A stretch of DNA of 64,000 nucleotides from Massospora cicadina (lineage: Eukaryota; Entomophthoromycota; Entomophthoromycetes; Entomophthorales; Entomophthoraceae). The notes beneath the pieces are model-generated. The model worked only from the letters and a program-made list of their open reading frames with translations, did no database searches and had not been told where the DNA came from. Shown piece by piece: positions 42,561 through 54,860 of this stretch (positions within the stretch are counted from its first letter, which is position 1; each line of letters begins with the position of its first letter). The stretch covers positions 1-64,000 of the forward strand of contig JAKSZP010012204.1 in assembly GCA_022478985.1 (NCBI GenBank), given 5' to 3'. A program made the translations under genes and the position numbers.

Positions 42561-44420
42561 AAAGACAGGGGTTTGTTAACCCTGAATATCAAGGTGGCAT
42601 AATCCTAATTAGTTATTAATGCCTGATTGGGTGTACCTGGAAGTTACCTAAACAAATATGGTAATCTAAAGGTATTCCACTTGCACTATTTGTAGTTTAA
42701 CTATTCTGGCAACCCATCAACTTATTTTAGGATTTGTAATTAACTTGGAATTTATCCTAAAGTTTATATGGTGAAATATTTGCGCCATTTTGTCATTCCA
42801 ATTTGGAACATTTCATTGAGCCAGATAAAACTTCCTGACCAAGGCGAAACTATGTACAGCTGGATAACCTATATGAGTACTCTCTAGATAAAGTGACATC
42901 AGATTTTAACCTTCATGCATTTATTACCTATTGAAGAGATCCAGTATATCTAAAATTATGGTCACTTTGATGAACTATGCCTCGACAACAATTCTGTTTA
43001 TTTTGTTTGTTTTTTGGTTCCTTAGAAAAGCCTTTTGGAGTTAATTGAGGACGAAAAGGACCAAGCCTTGGCCCTTTTTGACAATATAGGATGGTCATTG
43101 CCAAAGATTTGATTTTAGTTGTGCACACGATTTGCTAAACCATATCAATACTGGATATCATCCACCAATTTGCCTTTGTCCTATTAGGCACTCAAAGATG
43201 GGGGATGAAGTGGTAAATGCAGAGATTAATCAACTTGTGCATTAGGTGAGTTAGATTTTTTTAAAAGTCCTTGGGCTGCCCCATTTTTATTAATAAAAAA
43301 AGAAGGACAGATCCAACTGTCTAGTAATTGACTACTGGAAGCATAATGGTATTACAAAAATGATTCCTACCATTTACTCTGAATCAATGATGCACTGGAC
43401 CACTGGGTGATGCCAAATATTTTTCCAGTATATATTTAATTTTGGGCTATTTACAGATTGAGCTGCCTAATTTGAACAGGAGAAATGTGTGATGATTACA
43501 GCTTAGGGCTTGTATCAATCCACTCAAATGCCACAAGGATCGCGTAATGCCCCTGCATCTTTCCAATAGGCCATGAATACTATATCAAGGGATCTGAAGA
43601 TCTGTGCGTTAGTTCATTTTAATGATATAAGTATATTTTCAAAAATATCTAATGAACATCTCCATCCCTTAGAATAAGCTTTCCACTGCCTTGCTAAGGC
43701 AGATCATAAAATTAAGTTGCATAAGTGCAACTTTTCTGAGAGCGGCTGGGATATCTGGGGTTCATTAATGGTAAGCATGGCTTGCAGCCCCAGCCAGAAA
43801 AGGTTGAAGTTATTGAACGCATAGAGTAGCCAAGTTGCAAGAGTGAAGTTTAAGTATTCCTTGTATAATTAACTATTAACACCAATTTGTAGAAATTTCA
43901 GTAAAATAGGTGAGCTTCTAAGTCACCTGCTCAAGACTGATGTACCGTTTGAATGGATGGGAAACTATTAGATAGCTTTAATAAACTCAGTTTTTACCTG
44001 GCCCAAGCGCCCATGGTAATGTATCCTAACTTTTATGAACTGTGTAACATTCAAACAGATGATTCTCTCACCGCTTTCAGGGCATTGTTATCACAAGTCA
44101 TTTCTGACGAAATTGAACATCCTGTGGTTTATTGCAGCTGGACGTTGGATTTACACAAACGGAAGTATATGGTAACCAAGAAGGAGGTACTGGTGGTCTT
44201 CTACGCTTGTAAGCAATTCCAGGTTTACGTTTACATAGTACATTTCACTGTAGTAACAGATCATGCCTCCCTTCATTTATTACGGAATTAGATGGATCTG
44301 GAAGGGCAACTGGCTTGATAGGCTTTTTAATTACAAATCTACATAAATAAAATTTAGCATCGCACAAGTTTAAAGCATCAGAATGTCAATGGGTTATCTC
44401 AACTGCCCATCATAGCCTTA
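42561..44420 (+). pseudogene. Element D reverse transcriptase and RNase H
   Basis: RT traces include DYWKHNGITKM near 43330, MPQGSRNAPASFQ near 43530 and a catalytic box changed to HFND at about 43613-43625. RNase H is open at 43953-44291: IQTDDSLTAFRALLSQV (the first Asp region kept, Ala to Asp change), EHPVVYCSWTLDLHKRKY, VFYACKQFQVYVY and VVTDHASLHLL, which keeps TDH. There are many stops in the RT part. 42561-43190 is the protease-RT linker, with little readable sequence. Confidence 0.8.
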
Positions 44421-45680
44421 GAGGCTGATGTAGCAGATGAATTACTTGGTAATATGCTAAACCAACAATATGACAGTGTTCTGGTGGAAGTTCATCATTC
44501 CATAGAAAACTAAGGAGGAACACAATTGCCAAAAATAGAAAACTGTTAAAAATCATAGATAATCAGCAATTTTGGATACCCCAACCTACAGAGTGGATCA
44601 ATATAATTATTGGTTCCCACAAGGTGATGGGGCATGGGGGTTTTAAGAAGATGCTTGTGCTTTTAAAACAGCATCACTACTGGTAATCTAAGAATTTTGA
44701 CATTTATGAGACTCTCCATTGTTGTAAGGAATGTCTAGTGTATGTCCATTAACATAAAGCTACCTCTTATTAGTTAGTTAAACCAATTTTGCATGGCACA
44801 CCATCTCTATTGACATTTTGGGCCTTCTGGCCATAAGTTCAGGTCAGTTTAATTATCTAATTGTGGCCATCAATCACCTTACCAAATGGGAGGAGGCCAA
44901 GGCAGCCCTTTTTAGGGGCCATGACTATAAAAAGTTTATACTATAAGATATTATTTATTGCCACGGATGCCCACACTACCTTTTGACAGATAATGGGAAA
45001 AATTTAATGTCCCAGATGAACTCCAAACTCAATGTCTTAATGAGCATATATGGGGTATTGTCTACCCCATTTCAACCCTTAGACCAACGGCGCTGTGGAA
45101 CGGGTAAATGGTAATCTTGTGGGTATTCTATAAAAGAATAATTATGAAGGTGTATTGCTAAGCTTTTTATTGCCTTCCACCATTTTCGTCTATAATCTTG
45201 CATATCACTCAGCCATGAGGCAATCCCCATTCACCTTACTTTATGGGTAGCAAATAATGCTTCCCCCAATTTTGTATTCATTGGTTCAACTAGACAACAT
45301 ATCTTCCACCAAATCCCTAGAGGCTCTGACTTGGAATTGAAATTAAGCTACAAAGCACAGCCTATATCAATGCACTTGTTTGAAAAATAAGGTCTAGGGA
45401 ATGAAATAACAAAAATCGGTGTTCTTTCCCTCATTTGTTGTAGGAGATATCTTTATGTTACAATATTCATGGGTTTGGACAGACTAGCAAACTGGAGCAC
45501 ATATGGAAAGGGCCTTGAGATCATTGAGATAACCTCTACAGATGACTTCACCCTGAAGGATCCAGATAATGAGCACCTTATCAATCAAGTGCATGATAAG
45601 TTCCTGAATGAGTATCATCAGTGGGATGGTTTATCAGTTCCTAGCCCTCAATAATTTTTGGATTCCACTCATTTTTGTTC
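44421..45680 (+). pseudogene. Element D integrase
   Basis: The zinc finger is near 44615-44735 (HKVMGHGGF, then HCCKEC). The core follows at 44800-45100 with YLIVAINHLTKWEEA-like and HGCPHYLLTDNGK-like text. The C-terminal domain lies at 45469-45654 (EIIEITSTDDFTLKDPDNEH, INQVHDKFLNEYHQW), like F's C-terminus. No chromodomain. Stops throughout. Confidence 0.8.
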
Positions 45681-45707
45681 CCTAATGTTTGGTCAAGTGG
45701 GAGGAAA

Positions 45708-46522
45708 TGTTGTAATTGGTTTGACCAACCATCAGTTATATATCAACTACTTAATTTATGGTCTAACTAATAATTAGATAGAGTTTGATCAATGATACAA
45801 GTTATCCACCTTATGTGCCCTGACTTTATATGTAGTTTTTAAATTTGTATTGAACCACTGTTGGCAAAATTCGCTGGTACTGTTGTTTATTAGATATTAT
45901 GCTGAAAGATCGAATACTTAATTTCTGCTGGCGAAACTCTCATTCCTCAATCTTATTAATAACCAAAGCCCATGGCCTCAGTTGTCATACCTTCATTTAT
46001 ATTACGTTAGTCTAAATTTCCTGCTTTTCCTTGCGCTGGCATAAGATATTGGTAATAGGGCCCCTAATTTTATTATGGCCATCCGCCATAATAAATTATA
46101 GCTGCCATTTATTCATATTGTGAAAATGCCTCAAGCACTAATCACTCACTTAGTTGGCCTAAATTTGGATTTTAAACCTATAGTTTATGACTATTAAGTG
46201 CTGCTTAATAACCATGGACCGCACTAAAGAGAACTCTGGTAGAAAAAGCATATCTGAGCAAAATTGATATCTGTGAAAAGGGGTCTTTCTCCTAAGTAGC
46301 TAGTTTTAGTCTACTGTTAAGTTGATATAGCAAGCCTCAGAGCAACTATCAATATTAAATACTACTCTGTGATTCTTTAATTTTTCTAATAGAGCCCTAT
46401 TCTGAAACAAGAGTTTCTTTTATCTAGTTTTAGTCCAGGTTGCTGTTATCAGACAAAATATGGTTTTTTGTGTGTATTGGCCTGTTTATCCAAAATGCAG
46501 CACCCAGGAGCAAGTTGCAACT
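45708..46522 (+). repeat. Element D 3' LTR
   Basis: Starts TGTTGTAATTGG right after gtgggaggaaa. It ends near gttgcaact, where the 5' copy has gttgcaaca. It pairs with 39438-40248. Confidence 0.9.
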
Positions 46523-47707
46523 TACACCATGCTCATTTTGTTTTCCTCAGCAAAAGCCACCAAGTATCCAAATAATTTTTGGGCCATCTGAGCCAAGAAC
46601 CCTCAACCAAAATTTTAATCCCTGTGTCATTTATTTCTCTCACCATAAAAAATCTATAATATACATTTATCTATATTTTAAGTTTGCTGTGCTGACATTA
46701 AAGGTTTAACCCTTAGAAAAATAAAAGTTAATCACTTGGGTTCCAAAAAATTGCCATAGACTTCCAAGATCTATTAAAGTCTTTGTAAGCTGATGAGGCC
46801 ACCTACACAACTGGGGATCTTGTTTTTAGCTTCATCAAAGGTGTCAAATGGTCTATGAAGATTCCCATTTTCATCATATCCTGGATGATTCTTGGCTTAA
46901 AGGCCTTATCCTATTCACTTTAGACAATGGTTATGCCAATAATTGCAATTTTTGTTTGTATGTGACACTGTTCATTTGGTGCTTGGCCACTTTTTTAACT
47001 CAGTTGGTTGCAATCAAACCAATCCTACCACCAATTTTTTAATGGCGACACTTTTGGCACCTTGTTCTTGAGTTTAATGTGTGCTCCGTCCTTGCCTTCT
47101 TTCATATTAGATGCATTGTTTTGTGTAACTCCAATCTGAAAGCTCACTTGATATTTTACTGGCCCACCTGACACGCCGCCATCTCTTGGAGTTTCTCCCA
47201 CTATTCTGTTCCACCTGATGACCACCCCCACCTGCATTCTCCCAACTCAGTTTTTTGGCCTATTCACTTGACTCAGTAGTGTCACGGCTCCATGATCTTG
47301 CACTTGATTGGACGCCACCACAACTTTGTTGCCTCCTAAGGCGTCCCTGCTCTACAAGAAGAATCCTTTGTATGCCCTGATTGGTTGGTGCCCACCATAG
47401 TTGCTTCTTAGATTTACCGCCATGTGTTTCCCAAGTGCCAACTTCTCACGTTCACCATGATACACCAAATTTTGCATCATCATATGGATAAAGCCACCAC
47501 CTCCAAAAAACTGCAACAAACACAACATTCAAATCACCATTTCCTGCACAAAGCGCAGCTGAGACAAATCAGATGTTCTCCAAACTAACGTCCATCCCAT
47601 TTACCTTGGTTTGTCATATACAACCTATCTCTGATGTTTTAGGTTATATCAAGACCAATCAACCCTGGCAAAATCATTATCAACCCCAGTTGAGGCTTGA
47701 GGGGATC
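46523..47707 (+). other. Element H internal 3' region
   Basis: Begins with the rest of the tandem array (to about 46560), then A/T-rich sequence with one short frame. At 47025-47237 the minus strand is open for 70 codons, but nothing in it is recognisable. It ends in cttgaggggatc, the polypurine tract before the 3' LTR. No pol domain was seen. Confidence 0.5.
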
Positions 47708-48378
47708 TGTCAGGCTTCACCATAGCTTATGCAAAGCTTCAACTTTATGTTCCAAGCTTGTTATTATCTATATCTATTTTAGCTAAAAGTCGTTATTAAA
47801 TTTTATCAGAAATCTATGCTTTATTGAGTCTAAGGCCCTAAAAATTATTAACATTAGAGTTTAAGCACTTAGCAATTTCCAGTAATAATAAAAAATTTTG
47901 TGACCAAACAAATTTGGAATATATCGCCTCATCTCTCCACCTACCAATAGCATTACTTTGATACCCCAATACATCTATCATTTATATCATAGTAATATAC
48001 AATGGCGAAAACATGTTCAAAAATTACCTTGCCCAGTTGCTACATAACACTACTCATTATATGCCCTTGACTACTGACTTCTCAGTATCAGACTGGGATT
48101 CACTATCCTATTCTACTTCCAGTTCTTATCCTAGACATATTCCTCTCAGTTGTATTTTTATTGCCCTGGTACTATTTAAAGTAGCATTTATTTTTTTATT
48201 AAAATAACATCCCCTTTAAAATTTGCATTAATCAGAAAGTTCTCTTGAGACCTATGAACCTTTAGTTAACAGGTTAAGTCTCATTATATTAATATTTAGC
48301 CAACACAAATCGTGATAATGAGAGCTTTGAAGGACTGCCTTTAGATATGGTTTGCGCAAATAATAAAGAGGCTGGTGG
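47708..48378 (+). repeat. Element H 3' LTR
   Basis: Starts TGTCAGGCTTCACC and pairs with the 5' LTR. G's integrase frame resumes right behind it. Confidence 0.75.
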
Positions 48379-49346
48379 CCTGAAAGATGAAATTGTTATT
48401 TTCAAGTGCCATGATCTTTTGTAGTGGTTCACCCAGGTACTAAAAATTTATTGATCCGGTGAAACAATCTTTCAACTGGACATGTATTTCAGAGATTATC
48501 CCTACCTGGATTGCAAATTGTGTGACATGTGTTAGCAAAATCAGACTTGTTAGATAAGTGCAGTTGGTTATCTGGTGCAACAGGCAGAAAGATCATTGAC
48601 ATATATCTCAGTTGACTTTATTGTAAAGCTCTCTAGTTTTAAAGGGATTGACGCAATCAAGATTGTAGTAGAACACTACCAAAATTCTCACTATCTTTCC
48701 AATTCCAGTCAAAATTTCAGTGGGGGAGATGGCCAGACTCTTTGTTAATCATGTACATGCTAAGTTTGGCTTACTTGGAGAGAGGTGAGTAATTGGATGC
48801 CCATTTTACATCCCAGTTTTGGAGCAAGTTGCTAGGCATCCTTAAGATAAACCATGTCACTCTATTGCATAGCATCCACTGTTGATGGGCAGATGGATAG
48901 GGTCAATCAGATCCTGGAGTATTATCTTCGCTGATATGCCTCTGCCAATTAGGACTCCTGAATGGCGATCATCCCTTAACGTTGTTTACCTACAATAAAA
49001 TCAATACATTCATCCACTGGGGTTTTCTGTATGAAACCACCTTAGGTACAATCCCTCATTACAAGTGATTCCTCACTTTCGCTTAGAAGTGCCTGCCACT
49101 GAAGATTGCCTGCAGCAGATCCAGAAAACTAAACCCAGGCTTTCAAGTTTCACACAAAGGCCATCAGTAAATATAAGAAGTTTGTGTACCGCAAGCAACT
49201 TACCACGCATGCATTTAGGGGGCTCCCAGGTCATGTTGGATACCCACCTTTTGCTCATGAAAGTTCCTTCTTGAAAGTTTGTGAGTAAATATTCAGGTAC
49301 TCATGTGGTGGTGGATTTAGGAAATAAGGATTTCCACTTGAAGTTG
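48379..49346 (+). pseudogene. Element G integrase, N-terminal and core
   Basis: Directly continues the frame cut at 37736. KDEIVIFKCHDL and a VHPGTKNLL-like block give the H-x-H half of the zinc finger, and a CxxC-like pair follows near 48510-48530. The core is readable in pieces to 49020. The C-terminal part runs to GNKDFHLKL at 49346, where I is inserted. It has stops and frame shifts. Confidence 0.75.
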
Positions 49347-50101
49347 TGTTGGATTTATCACATGGCCATATTATTTAGCTCGGCATTAATTAAGCAGCGA
49401 ATTATTTTTTTTGGTTCAATAATATTAAAACTTATAGTCTAAGCTTTGTGGAGACTTTTTTTACAATATGTTGATTAATTGTAATTCGCAAAGGTGCAAA
49501 TCTGATGTCAGTTACAAATTATGATTAACTAAGGGTTGTTACCAACAACGTGGTATTTTGTAAGTTGGCTCACAAAATAAGAACTTAATTTTTTTAGTTA
49601 AATCAGGTGCAACGGCCAATGTAATGACTTATTAGAGTGGCTTTTAGTATGCTATCTCTAAAAATAATCAGCTGGGGCTAGCTAAGTGTGGAAACACGCT
49701 TTTCTAAGAAGTTAGTCTAAAATATGAACCAATATTAATTAATATTGGCAAGCCATGCTGAGATAGATGTGATGGCCACTAATTAATATTTTACACATAT
49801 CTTACAATACTCTTACACTATATAATATACCTAATTCTAATAATAAAAACACTTTAGATTTTATAACTTTTTTAGTGGTAACTTTTAGTTGAAGTTGCTC
49901 AGAAAAATTTTCATCTTTCTAAGTATCAATTACCTAAGTGAGTGAATCTCACTTGCCTTAGAATATAACCAGATTAAGGTAAAGTCACTAATATTAAGAA
50001 CTCAACTGGGATAGTTGTCTTCATACACTAGCATTCATCATGCATCAATTCTTTTATCTGTTGATTTAAGTTGTTTACCTGTAAGACTGCAAGGTTTTAC
50101 G
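49347..50101 (+). repeat. Element I 5' LTR
   Basis: Pairs with 54080-54860; anchors include gtaagttggctcacaaaat, cttacactatataatat and actgcaaggtttta-type ends. Confidence 0.88.
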
Positions 50102-50102
50102 T

Positions 50103-50120
50103 TTTTTGCTCATTACAGGG
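50103..50120 (+). promoter_or_regulatory. Element I primer-binding site (decayed)
   Basis: TTTTTGCTCATTACAGGGG follows the LTR. It matches the A/D site from GCTCA onward with one change; the leading TGG is lost. Confidence 0.65.
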
Positions 50121-52310
50121 GAAGTTAAGTTTTTACAAATAAAGAAAAACAAATTATATAAAGTAATATGAAGCATATGATTGGACAAGAAAAAGAATCT
50201 CAGACCACCAGTCAGGGTAAGAATATCCATTTAGAGGCTGGACTTTAGTGGATCCTCTATATTCACTTATTGAACAATGGAGTAAATGAGATGGTTTTTA
50301 CCTTTTATAAGCTAAATTCAGAATGATTCAGGAATAACCTGGATGAAGTGAGCGAACCCCTGATGTGGGGATTTCATAAGCTTAACAACCAAAAATTTAT
50401 ACCAAAGTTGTGGACTTTCCATTCTACCACAAATAAGGAAGAAGATGACACTAAAAAGTTCTTACATATGAATTTGTCTAATTTAGCCAAATAACCATGT
50501 ACAATAAGTAACATTAGAGATTATGTAACAAATACATGTAGATTATGACTAGGAACATGCGGATAATACAGGTTAGTTAGCAGGCGGTGATTTGAGATCT
50601 GGTCAATATACCTAAAAACAGTAGTGATCAACAACAAGCCATATTGCAAACATGGTGCTAGTTTTTAACAAATTTTCTTAGGATTGGATTCTACTTCACA
50701 TGGTGTACAACATATGACCACTCATATCAACAGCTTATGAAAAGCTGAATACTAAACTCTGGAGCATTATTGAAAAGATTATCAATCAGCTTGGGCTCAA
50801 TAAATAATGAGAACTTGAGGGCAATAAAAATTTTCAGAGTTTCCAAGGAAATATTGCTGAATTGATCTGAGCTCAAATTGCTACTGAACCAAAGATAGTG
50901 TCAACTACAAAAGCATATACTATTATGCTCAATTTGGTTCAAGGATGATGAAAAATTAAGGAATTATTTCAATATTGAGAAATAATTAAAGATGGTGAAG
51001 TGGAATATCAAGGAAGAAATTGAGAAAATTAAGATGGAAGTAGAAATTGTCAAAAAGAATGAGTTAAAGTTGGCAAATCAATCTAAATTTGGATTCATTT
51101 AAGTTTATGTGATTAAGATAGATAATGAAATGTACAAATATAATAACACTAACAGCCAATTTTATGAAATTTATATAAATGCATAAGTGTGAAGCCTCAT
51201 TTTGAAAATGTGGAAACATACTGAACGCCTTTGGATTGCAAAATAGAAAAAATTTGGCAATTTCAAGAGAATGACTGAAAATGTAAGACTTAGGAGGAAC
51301 AAAAAATCAAGCAGTTAGATGACATAAAAGCATAAAAGTGCAATTTTACTTAAAAAAAATATTATGAGGCTAAATTATTCAAAGAAGAGTTGACATTTAC
51401 TGAGGCGGAAAGTAATGCCAAAGGTGCAAATCAACTCATTAAAGAAGTAATATTACCTTTGCGGCAATTCTGGAGACTCCCAAAGTTACTCCAACGTTAT
51501 GCATTTACCAGTTTATAATATTGACCAATTGTTTTCAAAGTCTTTAGAATCACAATGAAGTTACCTTTTTTCATCGGAACAACATATCTGCTTTATTTGG
51601 TTTATTCAAAATGACAATATAAAGATACAGCAATCATTAGAAAAGCTGTTACCAATATCAATTACATCAATAAAGAAAGTCAGAATTTGGCCTTGCTATG
51701 TTTAAAGAGAATTGGAGTTATAAAGAAGGCATTGAAGCCACCATGAATGAATTCAGAAGTTTCAGAATCTATGGCCATCAGAAAGTAAGGATTCATAGGT
51801 ATCCAGTTCAATTAGGATGAAATGTCAGGAACATATGTCAACCTTTTTTACTGGGAGGCACATATTCTTTCAGGGGTAAATGCTATGAGTGATTTTGATG
51901 CTAGAATCACAATGAAAAATGCATTATGGACTTATTGAGAGCTTTGTAAGGCAATAGTTTTAGTACTCACTAGCAAAAACACAATTTGTCAAATGGTGAA
52001 ATATCCAAAATAATGGGATTGGCTTTTGATGCACCAAACCAAAGTTTCAAAATGAACTCATACCATTTCAATTCAGGGAACTTTGTTAATAAAGCAAATA
52101 ATTTCAATATATAGTTGAACAAGTATCATTTAACTTGCCATAATTGTGAAGTTAAAGGACATTACACCTCTCAATGTTGGAGCAAGGTTCAAGCGGATCA
52201 AATGAACCTTATGCTACCACATGAAGAGAAGGAATCTAATCAAGTGGAGGAAAATGTCATGCTGTCAAGACGAGGAACAATTTAGATCTGCAAACTGCCA
52301 GTTGACCAGA
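50121..52310 (+). pseudogene. Element I gag with zinc knuckle
   Basis: Broken gag. The capsid block at about 51840-51960 (VNLFYWEAHILSG, then DFDARITMKNALWTY) matches A, B and F. The knuckle CHNCEVKGHYTSQC is at about 52137-52178, exact CX2CX4HX4C. 50121-51700 is A/T-rich with many stops and long Lys/Glu/Ile runs, the gag N-terminus. An acidic tail near 52210-52260 follows. Confidence 0.75.
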
Positions 52311-52479
52311 ATAACCTCAGGATGCTAAATTAGAATTTTCACCTCTGTTTGTGGATAAACCAATGGATGATCCACTTTATCAATTTGTATATCATAATGT
52401 AAATGCTGCCATGAGAGCTAAAGTAAAGGGAATTAACCCTGAAATTATAAAAGAATTTTCTAGACCAAACTTAAAATAT

Positions 52480-52850
52480 TATTGATAAGTTGAAAACTAC
52501 CAACAAAAAATTATCTCAGATGAAACTGGACAATAATATAATCAATATACCAATATGGACAGTTCAGAGAATCATTCCCTATTATATTCAACAAGTTGTC
52601 AAACTCCAAACTTGGCAAATGATGCCAATAATTAATATAAGGATGAAAGAAAATGACCTGTTCACTCTAAATTGGTAAATGGTGATAAGGTTTCCTACTA
52701 TGCTATAGGAAAGATTGAATTTCACCCCAAAACAAATAATTTTTTGAACAGAACCATATGAAGTGATTTCAAAATTAACAACGGATGCCTAAACAATTAA
52801 GTTTATTCTGATGATTAATCAATGAAATTCAAACTATAATTTTTTTAAAA
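52480..52850 (+). pseudogene. Element I integrase C-terminal remnant
   Basis: A 62-codon frame at 52490-52678 and following text give KLNPK-like and EPYEVISKLTTDA, the C-terminal integrase block (compare GPFEVIKKMGVDAYTIK in F). Only about 200 bp separate it from gag, so nearly 3 kb of pol is missing. Confidence 0.65.
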
Positions 52851-53151
52851 GCTTGGATCTAAATATGAAAAAGTATATACTATATAATATATATTAGAAT
52901 GATTTTTTAAAAATATATTTTCATAAAAAGAAGAGATACATCATATAAAATATAGAAAAATATAAAAAGGAAAGAATCTGAAGAAAATTGGAAAAAATAG
53001 AAAGTAAAAATGTAACTTATATATTGCTCTATTTTATTTTAATTATAACTCAAGATATAGTTTAATGATAATCAAATCATATATAATGCTTCTTGAAAAA
53101 AAATATTGATTCAAGTTTAATTTAAATTATATATGTGAATTTCCACTAATT
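52851..53151. other. A/T-rich 3' region of element I
   Basis: No coding frame. Long A/T tracts, then the first target copy of the SINE-like insert. Confidence 0.6.
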
Positions 53152-53169
53152 TAAGAGGAAGTAAAAGCA

Positions 53170-53449
53170 GGGGTGGAAGGCGAGTCGGTAAGGGTGTACG
53201 GCTACCAATCTGAAGGTTGCGGGTTCGATTCCCGCCCTTCGCACATCGATCGGGGTGCCAGCCAAAGGAAGCTATTGGTGGTTAGTAGGTATAATAACAC
53301 GAAAACCTTACCCATGACGTAACCAGAAAAATTTGAGTCCCGATCCGGAGGTGGAAAAACTTTCTTCGACGGAGTTGACCCTGTTCAGGTTTCATGTCGT
53401 TTCTTTCTTTCGGTAATGCCTGTCCCCTGGTCGGCTTGCCTCGGTTAAA
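53170..53449 (+). mobile_element. tRNA-derived SINE-like insertion (280 bp)
   Basis: Flanked by an 18-bp perfect direct repeat, TAAGAGGAAGTAAAAGCA, at 53152-53169 and 53450-53467, the mark of LINE-driven insertion. The head (53172-53244) is tRNA-like with a B-box equal to the consensus. The 205-bp body is unrelated to its surroundings and is richer in G+C. It ends in ggttaaa without a clear A-tail. It was probably copied by Pol III and inserted by a LINE, though the LINE at 16633 has a different tail. Confidence 0.8.
53172..53244 (+). tRNA. tRNA-like head of the SINE (not a working tRNA)
   Basis: The T-arm is perfect: gcggg-ttcgatt-cccgc, with B-box GGTTCGATTCC at 53222-53232. The A-box is AGGCGAGTCGG near 53178-53188. 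The 5' strand of the acceptor stem fits the 3' strand ccttcgc only if one base is bulged, and the anticodon stem is broken. The amino-acid identity cannot be read. It is a promoter relic rather than a functional tRNA. Confidence 0.65.
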
Positions 53450-53467
53450 TAAGAGGAAGTAAAAGCA

Positions 53468-54067
53468 CTGGAGCACAGAGTAATTGTAATATGCCACTGG
53501 AAGTTGGATCATTCTCTAATTACATGATAGACCTGTTTTACTTCTTAAATCTAAAAAAATGAACACTGAAAGGTGCTAGATATAATCCAAGCTTTTTGAC
53601 CCTAAATTGTCCAAATTCTAAACATATCCTCTTTATTTTACTTCTTAAATCTAATGGAAAAATATTATTTTAGGATCAGTAGTTCTGTCTTACTAAAGAA
53701 ACTGAATTTTTATTACTTCAAACCAAATTTAATCATGTTTTAACTCATCACTTTAAATAATAACTTAGTAGGCTCAGTTGCATCAAAATTTTTTATGTGA
53801 AAACAAGATAAATATAGTAATCAATTGAAATATAACCCATAGATGAGTGAAAGAGGAAAATTCTATAAAGATTCATTGGAAGAATAAATTTGCTATATAA
53901 TCACTTGATTTGGGACATGAACTAATGGAACATATACTACATTCATTTAGGCGATGCAACATGCCACTCTGAAATGAAGGGAATCTATTACAGCAAATCT
54001 ATCCACATAACGTTGGTACTGTGAGTGGTTAAGATACAGAGACATGTAGTTGTATATTCTGTTCAAT
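53468..54067. other. A/T-rich 3' region of element I, after the SINE
   Basis: No coding frame that I can support. It ends in the polypurine tract of I. Confidence 0.55.
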
Positions 54068-54079
54068 CTTAAGGGGATA

Positions 54080-54860
54080 TGTTGGAATATTTATATGCCC
54101 ACATTGTCCAGCTTAAGATAAATTAAGCCTTAAATTTATTTATTATTAAAGGGTTTAATAAAAGCTAGGATTATAGAGTAAGCTTTATGGAGATTGTTTA
54201 GAAGCTGGTGACCTGTGATAATACCAACTAGATGATTAAGTATAACACATAAAGGTGCAAATCCAAAATCAGTTAGGATTATGATTAATAGATAATTGTT
54301 ATTAACAACTTGGTTTTTGTAAGTTGGCTCACAAAATGCTCATTTTCTTGTTTTAAATCAAAAAGGGTTTAATAGACAACTCAATACCTGATTAGAGTGG
54401 CGTTTTAGAACGCTGAATCTATGAATAATTAGCTTGGGCTAGCTAAGTATGGAAGCATGTTTTCTAGGAAGCAAGTATGGAATATGAACCAATTTTAATT
54501 ATTATCAGCAAGGCATGCTGAGGTAATTGTGATAGCCACAAGTAAATATTTTACATATGACTTCTAATGCTCTTACACTATATAATATCCCTAATTCTAA
54601 TAAAAACACCTTGTATTTGAGAATTGTTATCATTTTTATTTGTAGTGAAGTTTTTAAGGAATTATTCCTCTTTATAAATGTCAATTAATCTACGTGAGGT
54701 GGAAATCACTTGCCTTTGAGAATAATCAGAGTGTGATAGAAGTCACTCAGACCAAAAACTTGACTGGACTAGATGTCTTTATACACTAGCAGTCATCATT
54801 CATAAATTTCATTAACAGCTAATTGAACTTATGTACCAATAAAACCGCAAGGTTTTTACA
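54080..54860 (+). repeat. Element I 3' LTR
   Basis: 781 bp, TGTTGGAATATT start after aaggggata, ggtttttaca end. Pairs with 49347-50101. Confidence 0.88.

Larger units (their letters stand above)
39438..46522 (+). mobile_element. Element D: complete but decayed Ty3/gypsy retrotransposon
   Basis: LTRs at 39438-40248 and 45708-46522 (about 811-815 bp, TGTTGTAATTGG start). The primer site lies two bases after the 5' LTR and a GTGGGAGGAAA polypurine tract lies before the 3' LTR. The order is gag, protease, RT, RNase H, integrase. It is inserted in H's tandem array, which continues on the far side. The expected 5-bp target copy is not recognisable (TCCTC left). It is heavily decayed with stops in every domain. 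Same lineage as A, B, F and I. Confidence 0.9.
37737..48378 (+). mobile_element. Element H: LTR element without pol, host of element D
   Basis: The LTRs at 37737-~38396 and 47708-~48378 (about 660-670 bp, starting TGTTAGGCT and TGTCAGGCT) bound about 2.2 kb of own internal sequence once D is removed. No protease, RT or integrase is seen, so H depended on other elements or lost pol. A GAGGGGATC polypurine tract lies before the 3' LTR. Target copies are CATGA (37732-37736) and an imperfect CCTGA (48379-48383) inside G's integrase. The internal part has a 76-bp tandem array. Confidence 0.75.
49347..54860 (+). mobile_element. Element I: gypsy retrotransposon with most of pol deleted
   Basis: LTRs at 49347-~50101 and 54080-54860 (TGTTGGA start). 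The primer site is directly inside and the polypurine tract (ttaaggggata) lies at 54068-54079. Target copies AGTTG (49342-49346) and TGTTG (54861-54865) differ by one base. Gag with a zinc knuckle is present, but protease, RT and RNase H are missing and only an integrase C-terminus remains. Between that and the 3' LTR lies a SINE-like insert. It was inserted in G's integrase. Confidence 0.88.

Noticed and set aside
53172..53244. A functional tRNA gene
   Set aside because: The T-arm is perfect, but the acceptor stem needs a bulge and the anticodon stem is broken. It lies at the head of a 280-bp insert with target copies, so it is a SINE promoter relic.
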